A stretch of DNA of 64,000 bases from Bacteroidia bacterium (GTDB lineage Bacteria; Bacteroidota; Bacteroidia; Cytophagales; Cyclobacteriaceae): positions 1 to 64,000 of the forward strand of contig JAUIAO010000020.1 of assembly GCA_030425425.1 (NCBI GenBank), given 5' to 3'. Both the position numbers and the translations under genes were made by a program. The notes under the pieces were generated by a model, which saw only the letters and a list, made by a program, of their open reading frames with translations, was not told where the DNA came from and made no database searches. Shown piece after piece: positions 52,454-62,105 of the stretch; position 1 is the first letter of the stretch, and each line of letters starts with the position of its first letter.

Positions 52454-54295
52454 ATGAGATTCTTTATTACAGGCATACTTTTTATAAGCGCATTTTATTC
52501 ATTTGCTCAGAGGGACACTGTTCATTTGAAAGAGGTCAATATCTCCGGAGAGCCTTATCAGCGGTTTTCGGCAGGTGGAGACTTTAAACAGATTCAGCTC
52601 AGTGATCACGATGTAGAACTAGCCGATGCGTTGGCAGATGAATCTTCCATTTTTTTTAAATCCTATGGGAATCATCAGCTGACCTCCATTTCATTTCGTG
52701 GTACCGGAGCACAGCACACCAATGTACTTTGGCATGGTATACAGGCCAATTATCCTACACTTGGTCAGATGGACTTTTCTCAATGGCCAGTTTGGATGAT
52801 GGAATCTGTAGATCTAATTACTGGAGGTGATGGGGCTCTCTATGGGTCAGGTGCAATCGGTGGTACAGTGTTGATCGATTCTGAACTGAAACACGATGAC
52901 CAGACGAATGCAGTCGTAACAAGAGGACTGGGCAGCTTTGGATATCATTATGGCGGAGTAAAAGCAAATATTTCATTGGGTGATTTCACCATCAGGGTCA
53001 AATCTTTTCGAAGTGATTTGAGAAATGATTTTAAATATGAAGTGGCAGGGCAAACCAAAAAGTTACTCTACTCAGGAGTGCATAACGAGGGGTATGACGG
53101 ATTGCTTCAATATCGAAAAAGTCACAAAAAATACTTTTTACATGCTAGTTATTTCAAGGGAGACAGGTCTATTCAGCCGGGTATTATAAGCACAGGATCT
53201 CAGGGAGACCTGATTACCAAAAACCTAAGAATTGCTTTGGGGATGGTGGTAGAAAAAAAGCAAAAGAGCTTTTCATATACTCTGGCGTATTTGCTAAATG
53301 ATCAGTTGTACTATGATACTATACCTACAGCAGCACATCAGCTATCAGGAGTAATCAATTACCACAGAGATTGGAAAAAATGGCTTTCTTTTCGAGTAGG
53401 GGCTAATGCGAATGCTTTTACGGTAGTCTCAGAGAATTATCAGAAAGATCAGCGCGATTATCAATTAGATTTTTATTCCTCTGCGGAATTCAGACCATTT
53501 AAATGGTGGACAGGTGTGATCAACCTTCGGCAGTCTATTTATAAACACAATGCGCCGTTTACTCCATCATTTGGCAATGAGTTTAGATTAATCAATACAC
53601 AGAAAACAAGTCTGAAATTAAAAGCCAAAACCGCATTCGGTTTCAGGTATCCAACACTCAACGATCGATACTGGATTCCCGGAGGGAATCCGGATTTGAA
53701 TCCGGAGACTAGCCTCACCACTGAGGGGTCGGTCCATATACAACAGACCTTCACGGATTTCAATTATCTGATCAAATTGTCAACATACAAGACCTGGTCG
53801 GATGACTGGATTATTTGGTTGCCTGTGAATGGGGCCATTTGGAGTCCCGTTAATTATCGTCAGGTAGAAATCACAGGAATCAACTTGTCTGGAAGCATCA
53901 AAACCAAGTTTTTCAAGCAAGAGGAATTAACCTTTTCATACGATAATATCCAATCTCTCAACCAGTCCGGCAGCAGTGCCGGCAGACAGATGCCTTACAC
54001 TCCTTCTGAATTGTTTTCCACGAAATATAATTGGGCATTTAATAAAGTAAACCTATTCATTTCGGAGAGTTACACAGGTCGCAGATTCAATACATTGGAT
54101 AATGCGGTTGATCCACACCTCGATCCATATTGGTTATTAGATTTTGGCTTCAATAAGAATTTTCAAACTCGATTAGCTGAGATCACACTTTCCGGCACTT
54201 TAAAAAATATCCTCGACGAGCGTTATCAGGTTATCAATAATTATGCAATGCCGGGAAGAAATTTTGAAATCAGAATGACATTAAAAATCAAATAA
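52454..54295 (+). CDS. btuB: TonB-dependent cobalamin receptor, BtuB-like
   Basis: I use the ATG at 52454, because the frame's first start is a TTG and this one gives a signal peptide (MRFFITGILFISAFYSFAQ). The 613-residue protein has a TonB box-like segment (VHLKEVNIS), a plug domain (about 35-150, with SFRGTGAQHTNVLWHGIQAN and GGDGALYGSGAIGGTV) and a 22-strand barrel ending in FEIRMTLKIK. The riboswitch and the adjacent BtuG-like gene identify cobalamin as the substrate. Confidence 0.9.
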   Translation: MRFFITGILFISAFYSFAQRDTVHLKEVNISGEPYQRFSAGGDFKQIQLSDHDVELADALADESSIFFKSYGNHQLTSISFRGTGAQHTNVLWHGIQANYPTLGQMDFSQWPVWMMESVDLITGGDGALYGSGAIGGTVLIDSELKHDDQTNAVVTRGLGSFGYHYGGVKANISLGDFTIRVKSFRSDLRNDFKYEVAGQTKKLLYSGVHNEGYDGLLQYRKSHKKYFLHASYFKGDRSIQPGIISTGSQGDLITKNLRIALGMVVEKKQKSFSYTLAYLLNDQLYYDTIPTAAHQLSGVINYHRDWKKWLSFRVGANANAFTVVSENYQKDQRDYQLDFYSSAEFRPFKWWTGVINLRQSIYKHNAPFTPSFGNEFRLINTQKTSLKLKAKTAFGFRYPTLNDRYWIPGGNPDLNPETSLTTEGSVHIQQTFTDFNYLIKLSTYKTWSDDWIIWLPVNGAIWSPVNYRQVEITGINLSGSIKTKFFKQEELTFSYDNIQSLNQSGSSAGRQMPYTPSELFSTKYNWAFNKVNLFISESYTGRRFNTLDNAVDPHLDPYWLLDFGFNKNFQTRLAEITLSGTLKNILDERYQVINNYAMPGRNFEIRMTLKIK

Positions 54296-54296
54296 A

Positions 54297-55355
54297 ATGA
54301 ATAACAGAATACTATTTTTTGTAGGAGTGATTTGCCTCCTGTCGTTTTTCTCATCTTGTGATTCATCTAATCCGGAACCAGATGATGAAACTACTACTGA
54401 TACAATCCCGACAGATTCCAGTTTATTTAACCATGGTGTGTTCGTGATCAATGAAGGGAATTTTAATGATGCCGATGGGTCTCTCACTTTTATAGGAGAA
54501 GATGGTGCTCTGCAGAACAATTTGTTCAATTCAATAAATAATGAAACGTTAGGTGATGTGGTACAGTCTGCGCACGCGGCATCAGATAAGCTTTACATAG
54601 TGGTCAATAATTCCAATAAGGTAGAAGTGGTGTCCCTGGATAGTCTAAGTAGTCTCCGAACGATTACAGGACTTGGTATGCCAAGGTACATGGCTTCACA
54701 GGACGGCTATGGATATCTGACCGAGTGGGTAAGCTTTACATCTTCAGGTCAGGTGAAGAAGATTGATCTTTCAACAGATGAAGTAATAGATAGCATTGCT
54801 ACTGGTTCAGGTGCTGAGTATGCTCTGGTTGCGAAAGACAAACTTTATGTTTCCAATAATTGGTCAAACACAATCAGCGTAATAGACCTGAATACTTTTC
54901 AGAAAATTAAAGATGTGGAAGTAGGAGATGGAGCGAATTATATGCTTGTAGATGCAGGAGGAGATGTTTGGGTAGGAGTTGCTGGTGCATATCAATCAAA
55001 TGATGGGAAGTTGGTCGAAATAGATCATCAAGCAGATACAGTCAAAAGGGCTTTTGAATTGAATATGAATTTCAATGGAAAAATCGCGATCAATCCAGCG
55101 GGTGATTTAATTTATTTCACACAGTCAAACTCTTTATATAGTGCCGATTTGGCATTGGGAGAAGTGGAAAAAGATTATACCCTTACAGAAGCAATTTCTG
55201 TCTATGGAATTGGTGTTTCACCATCTGGAAATATATATGTTTCCGATGCAGGTACATTTATTGAAAATGGAATGGTCTTTAAATTTTCCGATACTTATGA
55301 TCTCCTAGATTCTTATAAAGTTGGGAGAATTCCAGGAGCATTCACCTTCAATTAA
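54297..55355 (+). CDS. BtuG-like surface lipoprotein (DUF5074 beta-propeller)
   Basis: This 352-residue lipoprotein has a signal ending LLSFFSSC, followed by an acidic segment (PEPDDETTTD) that fits the surface-export signal of Bacteroidota lipoproteins. The repeat pattern (GVFVINEGNFNDADGSLTF, LGDVVQSAHAASDKLYIVVN, YVSNNWSNTISVIDLNTF) is that of a beta-propeller. BtuG proteins of Bacteroides bind cobalamin tightly on the surface and hand it to BtuB. It starts one base after the receptor stop codon, in the same riboswitch-controlled operon. Confidence 0.85.
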   Translation: MNNRILFFVGVICLLSFFSSCDSSNPEPDDETTTDTIPTDSSLFNHGVFVINEGNFNDADGSLTFIGEDGALQNNLFNSINNETLGDVVQSAHAASDKLYIVVNNSNKVEVVSLDSLSSLRTITGLGMPRYMASQDGYGYLTEWVSFTSSGQVKKIDLSTDEVIDSIATGSGAEYALVAKDKLYVSNNWSNTISVIDLNTFQKIKDVEVGDGANYMLVDAGGDVWVGVAGAYQSNDGKLVEIDHQADTVKRAFELNMNFNGKIAINPAGDLIYFTQSNSLYSADLALGEVEKDYTLTEAISVYGIGVSPSGNIYVSDAGTFIENGMVFKFSDTYDLLDSYKVGRIPGAFTFN

Positions 55356-56322
55356 ATATTTGATCGACTGCATGGCGGACGGAAAGTTCGCCTGTTTTCA
55401 CTTGCTCCCTGAGTTCGGAAATTTTTGCGGAGTTCATCGGGTTATTAAAAAACTCCTGTTCTAGCCTTTCCATAATCATATCATTCATCCATTTTAGGTT
55501 TTGATTGACCCGGTTATGCTTCAAATACCCCGAGGAGAGTGATTTGTTTTGAAACTCCTTGATTAAGTCCCAAATATGATCCGTACCATTATTTTCTATC
55601 GCAGAGCTTGTAGTTACAGGGACAGTCCAGTTGGCACCATGAGGAGGAAATAAATGCAACGCATTTTGATAGGCTTTCTTCGCCATTTTAGCTGCCTTGA
55701 TATTTTGTCCGTCAGCCTTGTTGATGACCAGAGCGTCGGCCATCTCCATGATTCCTCTTTTGATTCCCTGTAATTCATCTCCTCCACCAGCTAGCATCAG
55801 GAGTAAGAAGAAGTCTACCATATTATTCACAGCAGTTTCACTTTGACCAACCCCCACTGTCTCTACAATGATCACATCATAGCCTGCTGCTTCGCAAAGG
55901 AGTATGGTTTCTCTGGTTTTTTGTGCAACTCCACCCAGCGATTTTCCCGACGGGCTGGGACGTATGTATGCCTTTGGATTGAGTGAAAGATTCTGCATCC
56001 TTGTTTTGTCACCAAGTATGCTGCCTTTATTAAGTGAGCTGGTTGGGTCTATTGATAGAACTGCCAATTGGTGCTTTTCAGTAATTTTTGATCCAATAGA
56101 CTCTATAAATGTACTCTTTCCCACGCCAGGTACACCAGTAATACCTATTCTAAGACTATTACCCGTATGGGGGAGAATACTGTCAAGAAGCTGAGCTGCA
56201 AGAGCTTGATCTTCAGGTCGTTTACTTTCTATCAGCGTAATTGCTCTGCTGAGCATTACCCTATCTGAATTTATTACTCCTTGATAATATGCTTCCAAAG
56301 AAGGACGAGAGAATCTTTTCAT
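55348..56322 (-). CDS. meaB: methylmalonyl-CoA mutase-associated GTPase MeaB
   Basis: The start is the ATG at 56322 (MKRFSRPSLEAYYQGV). This 324-residue GTPase has Walker A GVPGVGKST near 54, VETVGVGQSET in switch II and NKADG for guanine. MeaB guards and reactivates the B12-dependent mutase by controlling cofactor loading. Its 3' end overlaps the btuG gene by 8 bp in convergent orientation. The mutase gene lies 2.5 kb away on the same strand, separated by two plus-strand genes. Confidence 0.93.
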   Translation of the reverse strand: MKRFSRPSLEAYYQGVINSDRVMLSRAITLIESKRPEDQALAAQLLDSILPHTGNSLRIGITGVPGVGKSTFIESIGSKITEKHQLAVLSIDPTSSLNKGSILGDKTRMQNLSLNPKAYIRPSPSGKSLGGVAQKTRETILLCEAAGYDVIIVETVGVGQSETAVNNMVDFFLLLMLAGGGDELQGIKRGIMEMADALVINKADGQNIKAAKMAKKAYQNALHLFPPHGANWTVPVTTSSAIENNGTDHIWDLIKEFQNKSLSSGYLKHNRVNQNLKWMNDMIMERLEQEFFNNPMNSAKISELREQVKTGELSVRHAVDQIFN

Positions 56323-56543
56323 TTTGATGCAATGAATATAAACCAAAGTTAAACAGATAGGAGAAGGTGAGAGACAAATTCAGCTTCAACAATTAATTCG
56401 GGATCAAGCAGACTTATTGCCTGAAAAATTGTTATTTTTCAATAAAAAATTATATTTTACTTATATTGCGTTTGATGTGTGAAGGAATGCATATTAATTG
56501 CAGGGTGAAATAAACTCTTTTTTTACCCGCTAACCTTAATATC

Positions 56544-57806
56544 ATGTTTAGAAAATTCTGGCTCGATACAATTCTTGGAACAGCCTTCATCTTTGGATTG
56601 ATGGGATTCTTTGGAAGCGTTACCGCTTTCAACATCTTCGATATGTTCGATCCTATTGGTGATGCATTCGATGATATGGAATTCACAGATATTGTGTTTT
56701 CACAGTTGAGAGATGATCCTGTAGCTGATGATCGTGTCATATTAGTGAATATCAGTGATTTAGGTCGTGCTGATATAGGGATGATGCTTCAGATTATAAG
56801 TGGGTATAATCCGGCTTGCATAGGCATTGACTCATTCTTCTATGAGCCCCGCGATGAGGAAGATACCGTGGGTGTGATGGGGGACATGATGCTGATGGAA
56901 GGACTTGCAAGCGTTGAAAATTTAGTGTTGGCAGAGAAGTTGCTGTTTCATGAATCTGATCCAGAAAAGGATTCCTTAGCCTTTTCATGGGAAGGCTTCA
57001 ATCAATTTGCAGATGCAAATGCTTTTGTAAACCTTCTGACTGATGCAGAAGAGCAGGAAGACCTTAAAATGTGTAGGAAGTTTTTACCGAAGCACGATAT
57101 CAATGGTGAGCAACGAGTTGCATTTGCTATTAAAATGGCTAGTTATTATGATTCTGCAGCAGCAGCTGAGTTTCTTGAGAGAGAGAATGTAGAGGAAATG
57201 ATTAACTATACCGGTAATGTTTTGGATTATGGAGCTACAAAATTCGGTACCAAGTTTTTTGCTCTTGATGTTCCCGACGTTTTCAACGAGAACTTTACGG
57301 CAGATATGATCGAAGGAAAAGTGGTCATGTTCTGTTATTTAGGGAAATATCTGGGAGATCGAGAATCCTTAGAAGATAAGTTTTATACCCCATTAAATGA
57401 AAAATATATTGGTAGGGCTTTTCCTGATATGTATGGAGGGGTGATTCATGCCAATATCATCTCTATGGTATTGAACAGGGATTATATCAATTATATGAGT
57501 GATACTGTCGGTAATCTTTTTGGCATACTATTGGCTTGGCTCAATGTGGTATTGTTTTCATGGATTTATAAGAGAATACCTAAGTGGTATGATGGTATGA
57601 CCAAATTGTTTCAGTTGCTTGAGGTTACAGTTCTGGTGTTTTTACTTATATATACTATGGAAGCCTTTAGCTACAAGCTAGAACTCACTTGGGGTATGGT
57701 TGCGGTAGCTTTGGCTGGTGATTCTCTGGAAGTTTACTACGGTGTAGTGAAGAACGCATTTACGAAAGAAGGACGAAAGTCTTTGTTAAAAATGGATAAA
57801 TTATAA
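56544..57806 (+). CDS. CHASE2 domain membrane protein
   Basis: This 420-residue protein has an N-terminal membrane helix (10-30), a CHASE2-type extracytoplasmic domain (about 40-315, with VILVNISDLGRADIGMML, GIDSFFYEPRDEED and GRAFPDMYGGVIHANIISMV), then three membrane helices near the C-terminus and a short cytoplasmic tail. CHASE2 domains normally sense signals for kinases or cyclases; here no output domain follows. It precedes a FecR-like gene by 24 bp and likely works with it. Confidence 0.8.
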   Translation: MFRKFWLDTILGTAFIFGLMGFFGSVTAFNIFDMFDPIGDAFDDMEFTDIVFSQLRDDPVADDRVILVNISDLGRADIGMMLQIISGYNPACIGIDSFFYEPRDEEDTVGVMGDMMLMEGLASVENLVLAEKLLFHESDPEKDSLAFSWEGFNQFADANAFVNLLTDAEEQEDLKMCRKFLPKHDINGEQRVAFAIKMASYYDSAAAAEFLERENVEEMINYTGNVLDYGATKFGTKFFALDVPDVFNENFTADMIEGKVVMFCYLGKYLGDRESLEDKFYTPLNEKYIGRAFPDMYGGVIHANIISMVLNRDYINYMSDTVGNLFGILLAWLNVVLFSWIYKRIPKWYDGMTKLFQLLEVTVLVFLLIYTMEAFSYKLELTWGMVAVALAGDSLEVYYGVVKNAFTKEGRKSLLKMDKL

Positions 57807-57836
57807 CTTTACATATTTATTAAACGCTATATGATT

Positions 57837-58769
57837 ATGAGAAAATTTATTTCTTACGCCTTTGTAGCAGGATTGATGTTCATGTTTAGTGCAGTTTCTG
57901 CACAAGACTATGCATTTAGAGTGCTTGCTAATAAAGGTACCAACCAGGTGAAAAAAGCAGGTTCTGGATCTCCTGAATCACTAAAAACTGGGGCGAAGTT
58001 GAATTCTGGCGATGAAATCATCGCATCCGAAGGTGCATATATTGGTTTGATGCATAAGTCTGGTAAAACGACTGAAATCAGAGGTGCTGGAACCAAGAAA
58101 GTAGCAGATCTTGAAAAAACCATTAATACAGGGAGTACGAGTATCGCAAGTAGATATGCAGCGTACGTTTCTAGTAAAATGAATGAGCAGGAAAATGGCA
58201 GCTACAGATCAAGAAGTAATGCAACAGGGGCAGTTTCTCGCGGTAGTACTTATGCCATTGATTTGATGATGTCCAAGGATATTGACTTGTTAGGTGATGT
58301 GGCTATTTTGAGATGGGGTATTTCTGAAGATGATACTACCTTTCAAGATGGAGACCTTTTCGTAGTAAGCATTTACAACATTTTTGATGAGGAGATATTC
58401 TCACAAGAAACAGAAAAGACTTCAATGAAACTTGATTTTGCTGATGAGGATCTTCAATATGACATGGGATTATATATTGTTGAGATCACTAAAAAGGGCG
58501 ATGAAGAATTTAAGTCTAAGAAAGTTGGTATCAGAAAAGTTAACAACGAAGAGAGAGTTGAGGTTAGAGAAAACCTTGCCAATCTGAAGAGCGAAGTTTC
58601 GGAAGATTCTCCTTTAAATAAGATTATCTACGCTTCATTCTATGAAGAAAATGGATTGCTTTTGGATGCTTTGACAAAATATGAAGAAGCTGTTCGTCAG
58701 TCTCCAGATGTTGAAGATTTTCAAGAGCTATACAATGCATTCCTGATCAAAAATGGATTTGCGCAATAA
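57837..58769 (+). CDS. exported FecR-like domain protein
   Basis: I use the ATG at 57837 (MRKFISYAFVAGLMFMFSAVSAQDY), a signal peptide; one two codons earlier is equally possible. The 310-residue product has a FecR-like beta domain (residues about 24-110, with TGAKLNSGDEIIASEGAYIG and LMHKSGKTTEIRG). A beta-sandwich middle follows, and a helical, TPR-like end (EENGLLLDALTKYEEAVRQS). It is co-transcribed with the CHASE2 gene. FecR-like domains without an anti-sigma segment, as here, may act as peptidoglycan- or ligand-sensing modules. Confidence 0.72.
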   Translation: MRKFISYAFVAGLMFMFSAVSAQDYAFRVLANKGTNQVKKAGSGSPESLKTGAKLNSGDEIIASEGAYIGLMHKSGKTTEIRGAGTKKVADLEKTINTGSTSIASRYAAYVSSKMNEQENGSYRSRSNATGAVSRGSTYAIDLMMSKDIDLLGDVAILRWGISEDDTTFQDGDLFVVSIYNIFDEEIFSQETEKTSMKLDFADEDLQYDMGLYIVEITKKGDEEFKSKKVGIRKVNNEERVEVRENLANLKSEVSEDSPLNKIIYASFYEENGLLLDALTKYEEAVRQSPDVEDFQELYNAFLIKNGFAQ

Positions 58770-58795
58770 GTAGTATTTGTATAAAAGAATAAAAG

Positions 58796-58828
58796 CAAAA
58801 ACCCGATTTCGTGAGAAATCGGGTTTTT
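58796..58828. terminator. bidirectional rho-independent terminator
   Basis: AACCCGATTTC and GAAATCGGGTT form an 11-bp stem with loop GTGA, flanked by A-rich and T-rich runs (AAAAA and TTTTTTT). It ends the CHASE2-FecR operon and the convergent mutase gene. Confidence 0.92.
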
Positions 58829-58848
58829 TTGTGAGCTATTAGAAGTTT

Positions 58849-61800
58849 CTAGTCTTCCAGAAACTGATTAAGAATTTCAATTGCAGCTTTGGAGATAATA
58901 GTACCAGGACCAAAAATGAAGGATGTTCCGTGCTCCTTTAAGTATTGATGGTCACTCTCAGGAATGATGCCTCCTGCCACTACTAAAATATCTTCTCTTC
59001 CAATCCTTTTCAATTCATCGACCAATTCTGGAACTAATGTCTTATGTCCTCCAGCCAAAGAGGACGCTCCTACAATGTGTACATCATTTTCTGCGGACTG
59101 CATGGCTGCCTCTGCGGGTGTTTGAAAAAGAGGCCCCATATCCACATCGAATCCTAAATCAGCGAAGGCTGTAGCAATAACCTTTGCTCCACGATCATGG
59201 CCATCTTGTCCCATCTTTGCAATCAGGATTCTAGGCCTTCGTCCTTCTATTTTTTCAAACTCATCGGCTAGCTTAATAGCTTTTTGAAAATCCTCGTTTT
59301 GACTGATTTCTGATGAATATATTCCCGAAACGGTTTGATTATGCGCCTCGTATCGTCCAAATTCCTTTTCCATGGCTAAAGATATTTCTCCTAAGGTTGC
59401 TCTTACACGCGCCGCCTGAATAGCCAATTCTAATAGGTTTCCCTCTCCTGATTTGGCACATTTTTCAAGAGCATTCAGTGCTTCCTGCGTTTTTTGATCG
59501 TTTCGATATGATTTGGTTTGATTAATTCTCTCAATCTGTTTCTTACGAACTTCGTTATTGTCAACCTCTAGAAGCTCTATCTCCACTTTTTCTTCATACT
59601 GGAATCTATTGATTCCTACGATTACCTCCTTGCCCGAGTCAATTTTGGCCTGTTTTCGTGCGGCAGCTTCTTCTATTTTTAATTTTGGATACCCTTGCTC
59701 AATTGCCTTAGCCATACCACCCATTTCTTCTACCTCTTGTATGATTCCCCATGCTTCTTCGATCAACTCATGGGTGATTTTTTCCACTTTGTCCGATCCT
59801 CCCCAAGGGTCAATCACTTGAGTGATGTTGATTTCGTTTTGGAGGTATTTCTGAGTTTCACGTGCAATTGCAGCCGAATAATCAGTTGGTAATGCGATCG
59901 CTTCGTCCAGTGCATTCGTGTGAAGAGATTGTGTATGCCCAAAAGCAGCAGAAAGTGCCTCTATAGCCGTTCTGCCTACATTGTTGTATGGGTCTTGGGC
60001 AGTAAGACTATATCCGGAAGTTTGGCAATGTGTTCTCAATGCCATTGATTTAGGATTTTGGGGGTTAAACTGTTTGACCAACTTAGCCCACAAAATTCTA
60101 CCAGCTCTCATTTTGGCGATTTCTGAGAAAAAATTCATGCCAATTCCCCAGAAAAATGACAGTCTGGGAGCAAAAGAGTCTATAGGAATCCCAGCCTCTA
60201 TTCCTGTGCGTATATACTCCAAGCCATCGGCGAGGGTAAAAGCCAACTCAATTGCCGCTGTGGCACCTGCTTCATGCATGTGATACCCGCTTATGCTGAT
60301 TGAGTTGAAGCGCGGCATGTTTTGAGAAGTGTATTTAAATATATCTGCGATGATTCGCATCGAAGGAGCAGGCGGATAGATATAGGTATTTCTCACCATA
60401 AACTCCTTCAATATATCGTTTTGAATAGTGCCGGAAAGCTTATCTGGAGACACTCCTTGTTCTTCTGCCGCCACAATGTAGAATGCCATGATTGGGATTA
60501 CGGCACCATTCATGGTCATGGATACTGACATTTGATCCAATGGAATTTGATCAAAAAGTAGTTTCATGTCCTCTACAGAATCAATCGCAACACCCGCTTT
60601 TCCCACATCACCGCTCACCCTCTGGTGATCACTATCATACCCACGGTGAGTAGCTAGGTCAAAAGCAACAGATAGTCCTTTTTGTCCGGCGGCAAGATTT
60701 CTTCGATAAAATGCATTTGATTCTTCTGCTGTCGAAAAGCCTGCGTATTGTCGGATAGTCCAAGGTCTTACAGCATACATCGTAGCGTATGGTCCGCGCA
60801 AATATGGAGGCTGACCAGCACCAAAGTTCATATGCTTGTAACTAGGTGTTTTCTCTTCCTGAAAAGGCTTGATAAGCTCATCGAATGATAGGTTATCAAA
60901 ATCTGCACTCAGGTTTTCCCAGATTTTTCGAGCTATCTGATCAGTCAAATGGTCTATAAAATATGAACCGTCTGCAGCGTGCTGGATTTCCTGTAGTTTA
61001 GACTCATGTCGGATCAGATTGCCTATGTTTCGGCTGATCCGTGGTGAACCATTGGCTGCCCAATTAGGATCACCTTGGTGTAATGACAAACTGTCAATTC
61101 CAGCAATCACCGCAGAAAGACATTCTGTGGTCTGTTTCAGTAAATGGTTACCTTCTTCGGAGCCTGGTTGAGTGAACCCATGGATAATATAATTTGGGTG
61201 CTTATTTCCTCTGTAGGTAGAGAGACTGTTTAGTATCAGTTGGATCGATCGAATACGAGCTATTTCGTGAAAAAAATCTGTCCCAATCTCCAGCAAAATG
61301 ACTGCATGATCAAAATCCTGGTTTTTAGCGGCTTCAGATATCACCAGCTCCGTGCTCGATAATTTATTTTTACTCGTTTTTTCAAAAACCAATTGATTTC
61401 GAAAATCCCCGTTTTCTACAATGACGTTGGATCCGAAACCTTTAACATTTGGTAATTTGATTTTTTTGTCATCTCTGTTTATGATGGAAACCTGGCAGTC
61501 TTGAAGTGAAATACCCTTTAAGAGAATATTGATATCCATTTCACCAAAAGCTCCTTCAAACAAGACTCCTTCACATCCAAAATTTAGAGCCTCTAAGGCT
61601 TTTTTGTTAGCCAGTTTCTCGTCTGACTCTACCTTTATGTGTTCATACTGTAGCCAATGGCTTTCATGCTTCTTAACTGAAAGCGCGGTTGGAATGTATC
61701 CGAGGTGAATAGATTGAGAATGATCGTAATATGCATTTAAGTCAATTCCTTCAAATGATGACCATTTTAGGGCAGTGTCAGGGTCTTCACCTTTTAGTAG

Positions 61801-61872
61801 TTTTGTTGCATCGGTTTTCCATTGTTCAAAACTTACAGGGCTGAATTCGTCAAAATTGGGTAGTTGTTTCAT
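58849..61872 (-). CDS. single-chain methylmalonyl-CoA mutase (MutA-like/MutB fusion)
   Basis: The start is the ATG at 61872; an upstream TTG is less likely. This 1007-residue enzyme converts (R)-methylmalonyl-CoA and succinyl-CoA using adenosylcobalamin. The first 330 or so residues resemble a shortened MutA-type subunit ([40 protein letters not shown]). From about 345 a full MutB-type half follows with [37 protein letters not shown] and [16 protein letters not shown]. The C-terminal B12-binding domain has DGHDRG (about 880), whose His coordinates cobalt. There is no GTPase insert, so it is not IcmF. MeaB is nearby. Confidence 0.9.
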   Translation of the reverse strand: MKQLPNFDEFSPVSFEQWKTDATKLLKGEDPDTALKWSSFEGIDLNAYYDHSQSIHLGYIPTALSVKKHESHWLQYEHIKVESDEKLANKKALEALNFGCEGVLFEGAFGEMDINILLKGISLQDCQVSIINRDDKKIKLPNVKGFGSNVIVENGDFRNQLVFEKTSKNKLSSTELVISEAAKNQDFDHAVILLEIGTDFFHEIARIRSIQLILNSLSTYRGNKHPNYIIHGFTQPGSEEGNHLLKQTTECLSAVIAGIDSLSLHQGDPNWAANGSPRISRNIGNLIRHESKLQEIQHAADGSYFIDHLTDQIARKIWENLSADFDNLSFDELIKPFQEEKTPSYKHMNFGAGQPPYLRGPYATMYAVRPWTIRQYAGFSTAEESNAFYRRNLAAGQKGLSVAFDLATHRGYDSDHQRVSGDVGKAGVAIDSVEDMKLLFDQIPLDQMSVSMTMNGAVIPIMAFYIVAAEEQGVSPDKLSGTIQNDILKEFMVRNTYIYPPAPSMRIIADIFKYTSQNMPRFNSISISGYHMHEAGATAAIELAFTLADGLEYIRTGIEAGIPIDSFAPRLSFFWGIGMNFFSEIAKMRAGRILWAKLVKQFNPQNPKSMALRTHCQTSGYSLTAQDPYNNVGRTAIEALSAAFGHTQSLHTNALDEAIALPTDYSAAIARETQKYLQNEINITQVIDPWGGSDKVEKITHELIEEAWGIIQEVEEMGGMAKAIEQGYPKLKIEEAAARKQAKIDSGKEVIVGINRFQYEEKVEIELLEVDNNEVRKKQIERINQTKSYRNDQKTQEALNALEKCAKSGEGNLLELAIQAARVRATLGEISLAMEKEFGRYEAHNQTVSGIYSSEISQNEDFQKAIKLADEFEKIEGRRPRILIAKMGQDGHDRGAKVIATAFADLGFDVDMGPLFQTPAEAAMQSAENDVHIVGASSLAGGHKTLVPELVDELKRIGREDILVVAGGIIPESDHQYLKEHGTSFIFGPGTIISKAAIEILNQFLED

Positions 61873-62105
61873 AGTAATCAAAGTTAAATTTGAATGGCTA
61901 AAAGGGGTAGGTTTTTAAGTCGTTTTTGTATTTTTTCAAGAATTTTTCTTAATTAATTTCATTTGGATGAACTGAGGTATGATTCTTAAAAGTCAAGGGC
62001 AAAAGTCATTTTTTTCTTAAGTTTTTTCTCCCCAATTTTGATGTCCGGCTTTTTTGAGGCGAATAGATTTCGGGTTGAATTACCACCAATAAATATAAGT
62101 CACCA
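61873..62105. other. intergenic region between the mutase and dnaA
   Basis: This 233-bp AT-rich stretch separates two divergent genes and holds the promoters for both. I see no TTATCCACA-type DnaA boxes in it, so I do not call an origin. A T-rich tract lies near 62010-62028. Confidence 0.4.

Noticed and set aside
58849-61872. Isobutyryl-CoA mutase fusion (IcmF) identity for the mutase
   Set aside because: IcmF carries a GTPase domain with a P-loop between its parts. None is visible; the N-terminal part is MutA-like and MeaB is a separate gene.
61873-62105. Replication origin next to dnaA
   Set aside because: No DnaA boxes or AT-rich 13-mer array are visible in the 233 bp, and in this phylum the origin is often not beside dnaA.
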